Assembly: GCA_030536515.1 (NCBI GenBank)
Contig: JAUNPV010000005.1
Coordinates: forward strand, 62,001-126,000
Source: Eubacteriales bacterium
Lineage (GTDB): Bacteria; Bacillota; Clostridia; Oscillospirales; Oscillospiraceae
DNA length: 64,000 nucleotides
Reading direction: 5' to 3'
Part shown: positions 18,601-26,571 of the stretch, piece by piece
Layout of the letters: each line of letters starts with the position of its first letter
Position numbering within the stretch: position 1 is the stretch's first letter
Translations under genes and position numbers: made by a program
The notes under the pieces: generated by a model
What the model was told of the DNA's origin: nothing
Seen by the model: the letters and a program-made list of their open reading frames with translations, nothing else
Databases searched by the model: none

Positions 18601-19264
18601 AAACCGCCGCATCGCCGAGCTGAAGCGGAAGATTGCGGGCCTTGGCACCCCCAACCTGGGGGCCATCGAGGAGTACGCCCGGGTCAACGAGCGCTATACC
18701 TATTTGGCCGGGCAGCGGGACGACGTGCTCACCTCCAAGCGGGAGCTGGAAAGCGTCATCCGGGACATCACCAAGGAAATGACCACGATTTTTGTCACCG
18801 AATTTTCCAAAATTGACCACTATTTCGGCCAGACCTTTGAGGAAATGTTCGGCGGCGGCAAGGGCCAGCTGATTTTGGAGGACCCGGAAAATCCCCTGAC
18901 CTGCGGCATCGAAATCCGGGTCCAGCCGCCGGGAAAGCAGGTCAAGACCATTACACTGCTGTCCGGCGGTGAGAAGGCCTTTGTGGCAACGGCACTGTAT
19001 TTTTCCATTTTGAAGGTCCGTCCCACCCCCTTCTGCATCCTGGACGAAATCGACGCTGCCCTGGATGACCGGAACGTGGAGCGGTTCGCCAATTACCTGC
19101 ACAACCTGTCCCAGAAGACCCAGTTCATCGTCATCACCCACCGCCGGGGCACCATGGAGGCCTCCGATGTCCTCTACGGCGTCACCATGCAGGAGCAGGG
19201 CGTTTCCAAGCTCCTGCGCCTGGATTTGAACCAGATGGAGGAGTATCTGGGGATTGTGGAATAA
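15692..19264 (+). CDS. smc: Chromosome segregation protein SMC
   Basis: This 1190-residue protein has the usual SMC length. It forms the ATPase and coiled-coil ring subunit of condensin, working with ScpA and ScpB on the nucleoid. GTG 15692 starts 'MYLKSLELQGFKSFPDK', with GAGG upstream. Walker A 'GPNGSGKSN' is near residue 33 and 'QGRIDEIL' follows. Two long coiled coils flank a hinge at about 520-660 that contains 'GIHGPLSRLVRTGDGY'. The C-terminal head has the signature 'LLSGGEKAF' and Walker B 'FCILDEIDAALDD'. The gene usually follows rnc in Firmicutes; here it instead follows the divergent polysaccharide genes. Confidence 0.98.
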   Translation: MYLKSLELQGFKSFPDKTLIRFGDDITAIVGPNGSGKSNISDAILWVMGEQSSKTLRGAKMEDVIFGGTQKRSAVGFAEATLTLDNTDRALAYDADTVMVTRRYYRSGDSEYYINKQSARLRDINEMFMDTGLGREGYSNIGQGRIDEILSLKSGDRREIFEEAAGISKYRHRKEETERKLQHTEDNLLRIGDKVSELELQLEPLKQQSQKAKQYLELKEELKGVEVAVWLDSLERLSAAAQKAQEDYASASFVLQQAHDELDGLYRQTEELARTLHSRDGDLETVRVKTNMLSATHQQLEGQMAVLRGNVDNNSANIARIQEELQGQEDRSGGVLAQIDQTRQRIAQLDRDLAEKRQALDALQQKLTAMTANAQGAQRHFLELRGKESALSADLAGRQADVRGLEEAQTQTEERLSQLEGDLTAGEARRSQAQSDLEESRRQLRTAQDSAQAANNTIAGYTLRQSTRLKRRDELQEQMRTLTQKLDSVTAKARVFRAMERDFESYNKAVRLVMQEAQRGSLRGIHGPLSRLVRTGDGYTVAIEIALGAAMQQIVVGNEADGKAAISYLKRTGGGRATFLPISTIQAKTLQENGLENCRGFVGVAAQLVSCEQQYRGIVENLLARTVIVQDMDAAIQMSQKYRGRFKIVTLDGQVMNPGGSMTGGSVNKDAGILSRANELEKLTAQEKDLENQRMVTEAALNEAQRQADQVEFQLSTAREELRQAEDNVLRLQGQEKQHEILLNAILEAEASARREQETLRQRSQADRERCAAQNAKIQVYTQQLADLRRELEALEGSQTEAAQAAQTLTEEMTAFKTEAAAMEAERATALGHIEDLQSLRTAMDGDREKKQALMDAIREDTARLERELVELKARQEENDADAGQMSALLQHTLTQRAETEASKTRAEREAQEKSKDIVNMERACALLEQKKLTASMEERQIVDKLWDSYGLTPGTAPEHRGTIENVTAGNRRIAELKRKIAGLGTPNLGAIEEYARVNERYTYLAGQRDDVLTSKRELESVIRDITKEMTTIFVTEFSKIDHYFGQTFEEMFGGGKGQLILEDPENPLTCGIEIRVQPPGKQVKTITLLSGGEKAFVATALYFSILKVRPTPFCILDEIDAALDDRNVERFANYLHNLSQKTQFIVITHRRGTMEASDVLYGVTMQEQGVSKLLRLDLNQMEEYLGIVE

Positions 19265-19281
19265 ATAACGCACCCTTCAAT

Positions 19282-19442
19282 AGCTTCCCCCGGGGGGAAG
19301 CTGGCACGGCGAAGCCGTGACTGATGAGGGATGGCGTGCAGCTTAAGATTGTACAATCTATCCAAGTGCATACGAATATTAACATATCGCCATCCCTCAT
19401 CCGACCTCGCTTGCGCTCGGCCACCTTCCCCCCGGGGGAAGG
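19282..19442. repeat. Long palindromic intergenic repeat, family A copy 1
   Basis: The element starts with a small palindrome (AGCTTCCCCCGGGGGGAAGCT), here read as arms AGCTTCCCC and GGGGAAGCT, then GTGACTGATGAGGGATGG. Its other half has CCATCCCTCATCCG and ends CCTTCCCCCCGGGGGAAGG. The inner arms GATGAGGGATGGC and GCCATCCCTCATC pair. Related copies are at 29067 and 47597. It fills most of the smc-ftsY gap. Confidence 0.8.
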
Positions 19443-19475
19443 TATTGGGGGGAATACGAAAAAAGGAGAAAAACT

Positions 19476-20381
19476 ATGGGCTTTTTTGATAAAATCAAGG
19501 CCGGCCTCACCAAGACCAGGGACGCCCTCAGCAGCACTCTGGGCAGTGTGTTTTCCGGCTTTACCGAGATTGACGACGATTTTTATGACGAGCTGGAGGA
19601 ATGCCTGATTTTGGCGGACCTGGGGGTGGACACCTCCACCAAGGCCGTCACCCGGCTCCGCAAGGCCGTGAAGGACCAGCGCCTGACCACCACCGAGGAG
19701 GCCCGTGCCGCCCTCAAGGATATTCTGGTGGAGATGCTGAACGTGGGCGACACCGCCCTGAATCTGTCCACCAAGCCCTCGGTGATTCTGGTCATCGGTG
19801 TCAACGGCGTGGGCAAGACTACCACCATCGGCAAAATCGCCAAGCAGCTCACCGACCAGGGGAAAAAGGTCCTGCTGGTGGCGGGGGATACCTTCCGGGC
19901 CGCTGCCGCCGACCAGCTGGAAATCTGGGCCCAGCGCAGCGGCGCTGCCATTGTCCGCCAGCACGAGGGGGCGGACCCGGCCTCCGTGGTTTTTGACGGC
20001 ATTCAGTCCGCCAAGGCCAGGGATGTGGACGTGGTCATCATCGACACCGCCGGCCGGCTCCACAACAAGGCAAACCTGATGAACGAGCTGAACAAAATCA
20101 GCCGCATTGTGGGCAGAGAGCTGCCGGATGCTGCCCGGGAGGTACTGCTGGTTCTGGACGGTACCACCGGCCAGAACGGCCTCATCCAGGCCAGGCAGTT
20201 CAAGGAGATTGCAGGGGTCACCGCCATGGCCCTGACCAAGCTGGACGGCACCGCCAAGGGCGGCATCGTCATCGCCGTGGCCGATGCCTTGCAGATTCCT
20301 GTGAAATTTGTAGGTGTGGGCGAGCAGGCGGAGGACCTGATGCCCTTCGTGGCCCGGGACTTTGTGGAGGCGCTGCTGTGA
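19476..20381 (+). CDS. ftsY: Signal recognition particle receptor FtsY
   Basis: This 301-residue protein contains only the NG part; there is no long acidic A domain, as is common in Firmicutes. The GTPase motifs are 'GVNGVGKTTTIGKIA' (G1), 'DTFRAAAADQL' (the insertion box and G2), 'DTAGRLHNK' (G3) and 'TKLDGTAKGG' (G4/G5). It binds the membrane and receives ribosome-SRP complexes for co-translational insertion. ATG 19476 follows AAAGGAG. It sits immediately after smc, the standard arrangement, and its stop codon overlaps the rdgB start by one base (TGATG). Confidence 0.98.
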   Translation: MGFFDKIKAGLTKTRDALSSTLGSVFSGFTEIDDDFYDELEECLILADLGVDTSTKAVTRLRKAVKDQRLTTTEEARAALKDILVEMLNVGDTALNLSTKPSVILVIGVNGVGKTTTIGKIAKQLTDQGKKVLLVAGDTFRAAAADQLEIWAQRSGAAIVRQHEGADPASVVFDGIQSAKARDVDVVIIDTAGRLHNKANLMNELNKISRIVGRELPDAAREVLLVLDGTTGQNGLIQARQFKEIAGVTAMALTKLDGTAKGGIVIAVADALQIPVKFVGVGEQAEDLMPFVARDFVEALL

Positions 20382-20986
20382 TGAAGGTTGTTTTGGCAAG
20401 TCATAACCAGCACAAGCTGGTGGAAATCAGCCGCATCACCCGGCTGTTCGACATGGAGCTGGTGCTCCAGAGCGAGCTGGGGGTGGACATCGACGTGGAG
20501 GAAACCGGCTCCACCTTTGAGGAAAACTCCTTTTTGAAGGCCGAGGCCGTCATGAAGGCCACGGGCCTGCCCGCCCTGGCCGACGACTCCGGCATTGCCG
20601 TGGACGCTCTGAACGGGGAGCCGGGCATTTACTCCGCCCGGTACGGCTTCGATGAGAGCCTGGACGACTGGGGAAGATTGCAGCTGCTGCTGAAAAACAC
20701 GGAGCACGTCCCGGACGGTGAGCGTCAGGCCCAGTTCGTCTGTGTCATCACCATGGTGACCCCCGAGGGAAAGGTAATCCAGGCCCGGGGCGAGGTCCAC
20801 GGGGAGCTGCTCCGTGCCCCCGCCGGAGAGGGCGGCTTCGGCTACGACCCCATTTTCTACTATCCGCCCTTTGGCAAGACCCTGGCCCAGGTTTCCATGG
20901 AGGAAAAGAACCAGGTGTCCCACCGGGCCAAGGCGCTGAAGGTATTTTACGAAAAATTAAAGGAGGCAGGCTATGCTGACAAGTAA
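20381..20986 (+). CDS. rdgB: Non-canonical purine NTP pyrophosphatase (RdgB/HAM1)
   Basis: This is a 201-residue protein. It hydrolyses dITP, ITP and XTP to the monophosphate and pyrophosphate, keeping deaminated purines out of DNA and RNA. The N-terminus 'VVLASHNQHKLVEI' binds the triphosphate. 'LADDSGIAVDAL', 'GEPGIYSARYG' and 'FGYDPIFYYP' are the family motifs for metal and base recognition. ATG 20381 is chosen over the overlapping GTG 20378 because of the coupled TGATG junction with ftsY. Its end overlaps the next gene by 14 bases. Confidence 0.97.
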   Translation: MKVVLASHNQHKLVEISRITRLFDMELVLQSELGVDIDVEETGSTFEENSFLKAEAVMKATGLPALADDSGIAVDALNGEPGIYSARYGFDESLDDWGRLQLLLKNTEHVPDGERQAQFVCVITMVTPEGKVIQARGEVHGELLRAPAGEGGFGYDPIFYYPPFGKTLAQVSMEEKNQVSHRAKALKVFYEKLKEAGYADK

Positions 20987-21443
20987 GGAACGGGCCGAAT
21001 ACCGGGCCCAGGCAAACACTTTGGAAACCACCCTGATGGTGGGCAAGGACGGCGTGACGGAGGCCGTGGCCGCCGAGGCCGACCGGCTGCTCACCGCCCG
21101 GGAGCTGGTGAAGGGCAAGGTGCTGGAAAACGCCCTGATGAGCGCAAGAGAGGTCTCCGACGCCCTCTGCCAGGCCACCGGCGCCGAGGGTATCGCCTGC
21201 GTGGGCTCCAAGTTCGTCATCTGGCGCTTCAGCGAAAAGTGCCAGGCCCAGCGGAATGAAGTGGGCCGGGCCAAGCGGAAGGAGACCCCCAAGTCCAAGT
21301 CCGACCCCGTGGGCAAGAGTATGCGGGCAAGACGTGCCGCCGCCCGGAAGGTCCGGGAGCAGCGCAACCAGTATTTCAAGGAGCAGGCCCTGGAAAAGGC
21401 CATCGAAAGAAGCCGGGAAAAGCAGCTCAGAGAAAAGCAGTAA
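20973..21443 (+). CDS. YhbY-type CRM-domain RNA-binding protein
   Basis: This is a 156-residue protein. Residues 1-90 are a CRM/YhbY fold ('LTSKERAEYRAQANTLE', 'VGKDGVTEAV', 'ARELVKGKVLENA', 'VGSKFVIWR'), which binds pre-50S ribosomal particles. Usual YhbY proteins are about 97 residues. Here a strongly basic extra tail of about 60 residues (KRKETPKSKS, then RARRAAARKVREQRNQ) is added, probably for extra RNA contact. ATG 20973 has AAGGAGGC upstream and lies inside rdgB. The link to ribosome assembly is from the family, not shown here. Confidence 0.93.
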   Translation: MLTSKERAEYRAQANTLETTLMVGKDGVTEAVAAEADRLLTARELVKGKVLENALMSAREVSDALCQATGAEGIACVGSKFVIWRFSEKCQAQRNEVGRAKRKETPKSKSDPVGKSMRARRAAARKVREQRNQYFKEQALEKAIERSREKQLREKQ

Positions 21444-21460
21444 TTCAAAGAAAGAACGTT

Positions 21461-21567
21461 TGTCCTTGCGAACCAGTGCCGCAGCACTTGTGGCAATCCG
21501 TATTCCCCCTGGCACCATGGAAAGAAGAACGGATTGCCACGTCGCTGCGCGCCTTGCAATGATACCA
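21461..21567. repeat. Palindromic intergenic repeat, family B copy 1
   Basis: This has the form TTGCGAACCAGTGCC ... GTGGCAATCCGT ... ACGGATTGCCACG ... CTTGCAATGATACC. The inner arms GTGGCAATCCGT and ACGGATTGCCAC are perfect inverted copies. The same frame occurs at 22788, 26400, 28968 and 46619. It separates yhbY from nadD. Confidence 0.85.
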
Positions 21568-21607
21568 TGATTTGAAGTTTCTACAAAAGAAAAGAGGCTG
21601 GGAACAC

Positions 21608-22780
21608 ATGGAACGAATCGGAATATACGGAGGCACCTTCAATCCCCCCCATATCGGCCATATCCAGGCGGCACGGTCCGCCATGGAGACCCTGGGGCTT
21701 GACAGGCTGCTGCTGATCCCCGTCAGCGATGCGCCCCACAAGACGCTGCCCCCCAATTCGCCGGCACCGGCGCAGCGGCTGCAAATGCTGGCCATTGCCG
21801 CCGCCGCCCTGCCGGGGGCGGAGGTTTCCGACCTGGAGCTGCGCCGGGAGGGGGTCAGCTACACCTATGAAACGGTGCTGGACCTGAAAAAAATGCACCC
21901 CGCCGCCGAGCTGGTGCTGCTGATGGGCACGGATATGTTCCTGCGCTTTGAGACCTGGGTCCACCCGGAGATTATCCAGGAGAACGTGACCCTGGCGGTG
22001 TTCTGCCGGGGGGACAGGGGGGAGCGGGAGGCCATTGCCCGGGAAAAGGCGGCCATGGAGGCCAGGGTAGAACTGGTGGACCACGAGCCGGTGGCCATTT
22101 CCTCCACCCAGCTGCGGCGGCTGCTGGCCTTCCACTGCGCCGACGATTTTCTGCCCCGGGGGGTGGGGGAGTACATCGCCCGGGAGGGGCTGTACGACAC
22201 CGCCGCCCACTGGAAAAACCTTCCCATGGACAAATTGGAGCAGGTGGTGGTGGGCCTTTTGAAGCCCAGCCGGGTGGCCCATGTGCTGGGCTGCCGGGAC
22301 ACCGCCCTGGCCCTGGCCAGGCACTGGGGGGCCGACGAGACGGACGCCGCCCGGGCGGGGCTTCTGCACGACATCACCAAGGCCCTGGACGGCCCCCTTC
22401 AGTTGACATTGTGCAGCAGCTATGGTAAAATACTGGGTGATTTTGCCAGAAAATACCCGAAAACCCTCCACGCTCTCACAGGAAGCCTGGTAGCGGAGCG
22501 GATTTTTGGGGAGAATAAGGCAGTGGTGGCCGCCATCGAAAGCCACACCACCGGCAAGCCCAATATGAACCTGCTGGAGGCCATCATTTACGTGGCCGAC
22601 TATATGGAGCCAAACCGGGATTTCCCCGGGGTGGAGCAGCTGCGGCGGCTGGCCTTTGAGGATATCTACGCCGCCCTGGACCTGGGGCTGCACATGACCC
22701 TGGACCACCTGGCCCGCCAGGGCAGCGAGGTCTCCCCCGAGACCAGGCAGACCCTCCAATGGCTGAACAGCCGAACATAA
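21608..22780 (+). CDS. nadD: NadD-YqeK fusion: nicotinate-nucleotide adenylyltransferase and HD-domain hydrolase
   Basis: This is a 390-residue protein. The first ~200 residues are NadD: 'IGIYGGTFNPPHIGHIQAA' holds the nucleotidyltransferase HxGH (HIGH), and 'SSTQLRR' is the C-terminal signature. It makes deamido-NAD from NaMN and ATP. From about residue 205 a YqeK-like HD domain follows ('GCRDTALALARHWG', metal-binding 'LLHDITKAL', 'SHTTGKPNMNLLEAIIYVADYMEP'), a family that splits Ap4A. In many Firmicutes these are two adjacent genes; here they are one open frame without a stop. ATG 21608 follows GAGGCTGGG. Repeats lie on both sides. Confidence 0.95.
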   Translation: MERIGIYGGTFNPPHIGHIQAARSAMETLGLDRLLLIPVSDAPHKTLPPNSPAPAQRLQMLAIAAAALPGAEVSDLELRREGVSYTYETVLDLKKMHPAAELVLLMGTDMFLRFETWVHPEIIQENVTLAVFCRGDRGEREAIAREKAAMEARVELVDHEPVAISSTQLRRLLAFHCADDFLPRGVGEYIAREGLYDTAAHWKNLPMDKLEQVVVGLLKPSRVAHVLGCRDTALALARHWGADETDAARAGLLHDITKALDGPLQLTLCSSYGKILGDFARKYPKTLHALTGSLVAERIFGENKAVVAAIESHTTGKPNMNLLEAIIYVADYMEPNRDFPGVEQLRRLAFEDIYAALDLGLHMTLDHLARQGSEVSPETRQTLQWLNSRT

Positions 22781-22787
22781 AAACATC

Positions 22788-22885
22788 TGTCATTGCGAAC
22801 CAGTGCGCACACTGGTGTGGCAATCCGTCCCCCCACGATGGATAGGGAAACGGATTGCCACGTCGCTGCGCTCCTCGCAATGACA
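22788..22885. repeat. Palindromic intergenic repeat, family B copy 2
   Basis: TGTCATTGCGAACCAGTG opens the element and CTCGCAATGACA closes it as its inverse. Inside, GTGTGGCAATCCGT pairs with ACGGATTGCCACG. It fills the nadD-rsfS gap. Confidence 0.88.
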
Positions 22886-22908
22886 GCCTCATAGAAAGGA
22901 ACGATTAA

Positions 22909-23271
22909 ATGCTAACACCCAAAGAAATCGCCTACGCAGTGACCAAGGCCCTGGATGAAAAGAAGGGCATGGACATCAAGCTGCTGAAAATCGACCGTGT
23001 CAGCTCCCTGGCGGACTACTTCATCATCTGCACCGGCACCGTCAACACCCACGTCAAGACCCTGTGCGACTACGCCGAGTACACCATGGAGAACCTGGGG
23101 GAGCCGCTGCTGGGCCGGGAGGGCCACCGGGGCAATTCCTGGGAGCTGCTGGACTACGGCTCCATTGTGGTCCACGTGTTCACCGAGGAGGCCCGGAAGT
23201 TCTATGACCTGGAGCGGCTGTGGGCCGATGCCGAGCAGATTGATTTGCACGATATTATTTTGCCTGAATAA
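22909..23271 (+). CDS. rsfS: Ribosome silencing factor RsfS
   Basis: This 120-residue protein has the full length of the family (Oligomerization/DUF143 fold). 'LLKIDRVSSLADYFIICTGT' and 'GHRGNSWELLDYGSIVVHVF' are the conserved blocks, the second being the surface that touches ribosomal protein L14 (uL14). It stops 30S and 50S subunits joining when nutrients are low. ATG 22909 follows AAAGGAACG. The usual order nadD-yqeK-rsfS is kept, and leuS starts 29 bases later. Confidence 0.96.
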   Translation: MLTPKEIAYAVTKALDEKKGMDIKLLKIDRVSSLADYFIICTGTVNTHVKTLCDYAEYTMENLGEPLLGREGHRGNSWELLDYGSIVVHVFTEEARKFYDLERLWADAEQIDLHDIILPE

Positions 23272-23300
23272 GGCCATTTGGAGACAGAGGTAGAATCGCC

Positions 23301-25724
23301 ATGAATTACGAATTTGCAACCATTGAAAAAAAGTGGCAGAAATACTGGCAGGAGAACAACACCTTCCACACCGACGTGTGGGATTTCTCCAAGCCCAAGT
23401 ATTATGTGCTGGATATGTTCCCCTACCCCTCCGGGGTGGGCCTCCACGCCGGTCACCCCGAGGGCTACACCGCCACCGACATCATGTCCCGGATGAAGCG
23501 GATGCAGGGCTACAACGTGCTGCACCCCATGGGCTATGACTCCTTCGGCCTGCCCGCCGAGCAGTACGCCGTCAGCACCGGCAACCACCCCAACGGCTTC
23601 ACCCAGGAGAACATCAAAACCTTCTCCGCACAGCTTAAGGAGCTGGGCTTCGACTACGACTGGTCCAAGATGATTGCCACCTCCGACCCGTCGTTCTACA
23701 AGTGGACCCAGTGGATTTTCAAGAAGCTCTACGAGGCCGGCTACGCCAAGCGGGTGGAAATGCCCGTCAACTGGTGCGAGGAGCTGGGCACGGTGCTCAG
23801 CAACGACGAGGTCATCGACGGCAAATCCGAGCGGGGCGGCTATCCCGTGGTGAAGAAAAACATGATGCAGTGGGTCATCGACCAGCCCGCCTTCGCCGAA
23901 AAGCTGCTGGAGGGCCTGAACGACATCGACTGGCCCGAGTCCACCAAGGAGATTCAGCGCAACTGGATTGGCAAGAGCGTGGGCGTGGAGGTGGATTTCC
24001 AGCTGGTGGGCGGCGGAGAATTCTCCATCTACACCACCTGCATCGAAACCATCTACGGCATCACCTTCATGGTCCTGGCCCCCGACGGCAAAATCGTAGA
24101 GGGCCTGCTGGACCGGGTGCAGAACCGGGAGGAGGTCCTTGCCTACATTGCCGAGGCCAAGCGCAAAAGCGATATGGACCGCACCGAGCTGAACAAGACC
24201 AAGTCCGGCTGCCCTCTGGAGGGCGTGTACGCCATCAACCCGGTCAACGGCCGGCAGGTGCCTGTGTTCATCGGCGACTTTGTGCTGGCGTCCTACGGCA
24301 CCGGCGCCGTCATGGCCGTGCCCAGCCACGACCAGCGGGACTTTGAGTACGCCCAGGTCCACCATATCCCCATGGTCCAGGTCATCGAGGGCCGGGACGT
24401 GACCGAGTGCGCCTTTGAAAAGCAGGACTACCTGGGCAAGGGCTGCCGCCTGATGAATTCCGAGGAGTTCACCGGCCTGACGGTGGAGGAGGCCAAGGAG
24501 GCCATCACCGCCAAGCTGGAAAAGCTGGGGGTGGCCAGACGGAAGAACAACTACCACTTTAGAGAGTGGATTTTCGCCCGCCAGCGCTACTGGGGCGAGC
24601 CGGTGCCCTGCGTGTACACCGAGGACGGGAAAACCGTGTTCCTCCCCGACGAGGAGCTGCCCCTGATTCTGCCCGAGCTGGAGGACTACAGAGGCCACAA
24701 CGGCCAGGCCCCGCTGGAAAACGCCACCGAGTGGAAAAAGTATGATGCCCACGGCGTGAAGGGGCTGAGAGAGACCTCCACCATGCCCGGCTCCGCCGGC
24801 TCCTCCTGGTACTACCTGCGCTACATTGACCCCAAAAACGACAAAACCTTCTGCGACCCGGAGCTTGCCAGGCACTGGATGCCCGTGGACCTGTACATCG
24901 GCGGCCCGGAGCACGCTGTGGGCCACCTGATTTACTCCCGCATCTGGAACCGGTTCCTGTACGACAATGGCCTGTCTCCCGTGAAGGAGCCCTTCCAGAA
25001 GCTGGTCCACCAGGGCATGATTCTGGGGGAGAACGGCATTAAAATGGGCAAGCGGTTCCCCGAGTTCGTGGTGAACCCCAGCGACATCGTCCGGGACTAC
25101 GGCGCAGACACCCTGCGGCTGTACGAGATGTTCATGGGCCCCCTGGAGGTGTCCAAGCCCTGGTCCACCACCGCCGTGGCGGGAGCCAAGAAGTTCATCA
25201 ACCGGGTCTGGAACTTCTTCACCGAGCCTGCCAACATCACAGACACCGACGACGGCCGCCTCACCAAAATCTACCACCAGACCGTCAAGAAGGTCACCTC
25301 CGACTTTGAAGCGCTGGGCTTCAACACCGCCATTGCCCAGATGATGGTTTTCGTCAACGAGGTCTACAAGGCAGGCACCTGCCCCCGGGCCTACGCCGAG
25401 GGCTTCATCAAAATGCTTTCGTGCATCACCCCCCACGTGGGCGAGGAGATGTGGCAGCTGCTGGGCCACGAGACTACCATTGCCTACGAGCCCTGGCCCA
25501 CCTACGAGGAGGAAAAGTGCAAGGACAGCGAAATCAACATCGCCGTCCAGATCAACGGCAAAATGCGTGGCACCGTGCTGATGGCTGCTGATCTTGACAA
25601 CGATTCCGTGATTGCCAACGTCACCGCCGACGAGAAAATCGCCCGGTTCCTGGAAAAGCAGGGGGGCAAAATCGTCAAGACCATCGTGGTGAAAAACAAG
25701 CTGGTGAACCTGATTGTGAAATAA
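23301..25724 (+). CDS. leuS: Leucyl-tRNA synthetase
   Basis: This is a 807-residue class I synthetase of normal bacterial length. The first signature is 'PYPSGVGLHAGHPEGY' near residue 40 (HAGH for HIGH). The editing (CP1) domain spans about 220-400 and includes 'TTCIETIYGITFMVLAP' and 'YGTGAVMAVPSHDQRDFEYA'. The second signature is 'GIKMGKRFPEFVVNPSD', so KMSKS is KMGKR, a form I recall from other clostridial LeuRS. The anticodon-binding and C-terminal domains follow. It charges tRNA-Leu. ATG 23301 has GAGGTAGAATCGCC upstream. No T-box leader is present in the 29-base gap. Confidence 0.98.
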   Translation: MNYEFATIEKKWQKYWQENNTFHTDVWDFSKPKYYVLDMFPYPSGVGLHAGHPEGYTATDIMSRMKRMQGYNVLHPMGYDSFGLPAEQYAVSTGNHPNGFTQENIKTFSAQLKELGFDYDWSKMIATSDPSFYKWTQWIFKKLYEAGYAKRVEMPVNWCEELGTVLSNDEVIDGKSERGGYPVVKKNMMQWVIDQPAFAEKLLEGLNDIDWPESTKEIQRNWIGKSVGVEVDFQLVGGGEFSIYTTCIETIYGITFMVLAPDGKIVEGLLDRVQNREEVLAYIAEAKRKSDMDRTELNKTKSGCPLEGVYAINPVNGRQVPVFIGDFVLASYGTGAVMAVPSHDQRDFEYAQVHHIPMVQVIEGRDVTECAFEKQDYLGKGCRLMNSEEFTGLTVEEAKEAITAKLEKLGVARRKNNYHFREWIFARQRYWGEPVPCVYTEDGKTVFLPDEELPLILPELEDYRGHNGQAPLENATEWKKYDAHGVKGLRETSTMPGSAGSSWYYLRYIDPKNDKTFCDPELARHWMPVDLYIGGPEHAVGHLIYSRIWNRFLYDNGLSPVKEPFQKLVHQGMILGENGIKMGKRFPEFVVNPSDIVRDYGADTLRLYEMFMGPLEVSKPWSTTAVAGAKKFINRVWNFFTEPANITDTDDGRLTKIYHQTVKKVTSDFEALGFNTAIAQMMVFVNEVYKAGTCPRAYAEGFIKMLSCITPHVGEEMWQLLGHETTIAYEPWPTYEEEKCKDSEINIAVQINGKMRGTVLMAADLDNDSVIANVTADEKIARFLEKQGGKIVKTIVVKNKLVNLIVK

Positions 25725-25734
25725 AACAACTGCA

Positions 25735-25900
25735 CCGTAGGGCGGCCTGGAAATTATGGTGTGATTGCCACCGGCAATCAGATCAGTTTGATCTGCTGCG
25801 CAGTGCACCACCCTCAGGCCGCCGTCGGCGCAAGCCGCAAAGCCGGTGCAGATACAAAGATGCAACGCAGCGGCGGCCTGGGGGCAGGCCGCCCTACAGG
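25735..25900. repeat. CGTAGGG-family palindromic repeat (family C) with inner variable part
   Basis: It starts CCGTAGGGCGGCCTGG and ends AGGCCGCCCTACAGG. Inside are further short palindromes (GATTGCC and GGCAATC; GCAGCGGCGGCCTGGGGGC). It occupies the leuS-rpsU space up to the rpsU promoter. Confidence 0.8.
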
Positions 25901-25940
25901 GTTTCCAGAAAAGTTTTTTGTAATATATTCGAATTCTTCC

Positions 25941-25969
25941 TTGACAAATGGGGAAAGAACGTATATAAT
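25941..25969 (+). promoter_or_regulatory. Promoter of rpsU
   Basis: TTGACA (25941-25946) and TATAAT (25964-25969) with a 17-base spacer, both perfect consensus. A strong promoter fits a ribosomal protein gene 68 bases downstream. Confidence 0.93.
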
Positions 25970-26036
25970 ATTCAAGCCTACAAAGGCCCTGAAAGCATCC
26001 TGGACATAGCCGGATGCATCGGAGGGAGGGAAAACA

Positions 26037-26219
26037 ATGTCTGAAATTCGCGTGAAGGAAAACGAATCTCTGGAAAGCGCTCTGCGTCGCTTTAAGCGTA
26101 GCTGCGCCAAGGAGGGCGTCATCGCTGAAGTGAAGAAGCGCGAGCATTACGTCAGCCCCAGCCTGAAGCGTAAGCAGAAGTCTGAAGCTGCCCGTAAGAA
26201 CAAGAGAAAGTTCTACTAA
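26037..26219 (+). CDS. rpsU: 30S ribosomal protein S21
   Basis: This 60-residue basic protein starts '[20 protein letters not shown]', the S21 signature, and ends in the basic tail '[17 protein letters not shown]'. It binds the 30S subunit near the anti-Shine-Dalgarno region and helps initiation. ATG 26037 follows GGAGGGAGGG. It has its own consensus promoter and its own terminator, so it is a single-gene unit. Codons are less GC-biased than in the neighbours (many CGT and CTG), as expected for a highly expressed gene. Confidence 0.98.
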   Translation: MSEIRVKENESLESALRRFKRSCAKEGVIAEVKKREHYVSPSLKRKQKSEAARKNKRKFY

Positions 26220-26249
26220 TTGAAAATCCCTCTTGATTTTATGCTCAAG

Positions 26250-26281
26250 GCCGCCCTGTGGATTCCACAGGGCGGCTTTTG
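26250..26281 (+). terminator. Intrinsic terminator after rpsU
   Basis: GCCGCCCTGTGG pairs with CCACAGGGCGGC over a 3-base loop, followed by TTTTG. Confidence 0.93.
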
Positions 26282-26300
26282 CACGCTAAAATACTGCACC

Positions 26301-26374
26301 CCTTCTGTAGGGGAGGGTCACTGACCCTCCCGCCGACTTCCGAGCGGCCCGTCAAGGATGCCGGGCCCTACTGG
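26301..26374. repeat. Palindromic repeat related to family C
   Basis: It has ends like CTGTAGGGGAGGGTC and GCCGGGCCCTACTGG with an inner palindrome GGGAGGGTCACTGACCCTCCC. It is less regular than the other family C copies. Confidence 0.6.
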
Positions 26375-26399
26375 AGTGTAACGTCAAAAACGATGTATT

Positions 26400-26544
26400 G
26401 TCATTGCGAGCCAGTGGGCACACTGGCGTGGCAATCCGTTCTCTTTTTCATTTTTCCTTCGGAAAAATGAACTGCTTGGTGCTATGCACCAAGCAGAGGG
26501 GACACGGATTGCCACACCAGCGTGAGCGCTGGTTCGCAATGACA
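26400..26544. repeat. Palindromic intergenic repeat, family B copy 3
   Basis: GTCATTGCGAGCCAGTG opens it and GGTTCGCAATGACA closes it. The centre carries extra nested palindromes: CATTTTTCCTTCGGAAAAATG and GCTTGGTGCTATGCACCAAGC (each given as a whole unit of at most 21 bases shortened by its edge base). It fills the space between the rpsU unit and the minus-strand gene. Confidence 0.85.
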
Positions 26545-26571
26545 TCACAAGAGTTTAGGCGTTACAGGTTA

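Noticed and set aside
16145-19273. Long minus-strand open frames opposite smc
   Set aside because: They mirror the GC-rich coiled-coil codons of smc and show no domain.
23272-23300. T-box leader before leuS
   Set aside because: The gap to rsfS is only 29 bases and contains no T-box sequence or terminator.
25069-25110. KMGKR instead of KMSKS in LeuRS
   Set aside because: The rest of the protein is intact, and I recall this form in other clostridial LeuRS, so I do not count it as a defect.
23202-26147. Long minus-strand open frame (981 codons) opposite leuS and rpsU
   Set aside because: It is antisense to two certain genes, has the low-complexity Gly/Val/His make-up of a shadow frame in GC-rich DNA, and crosses the rpsU promoter.
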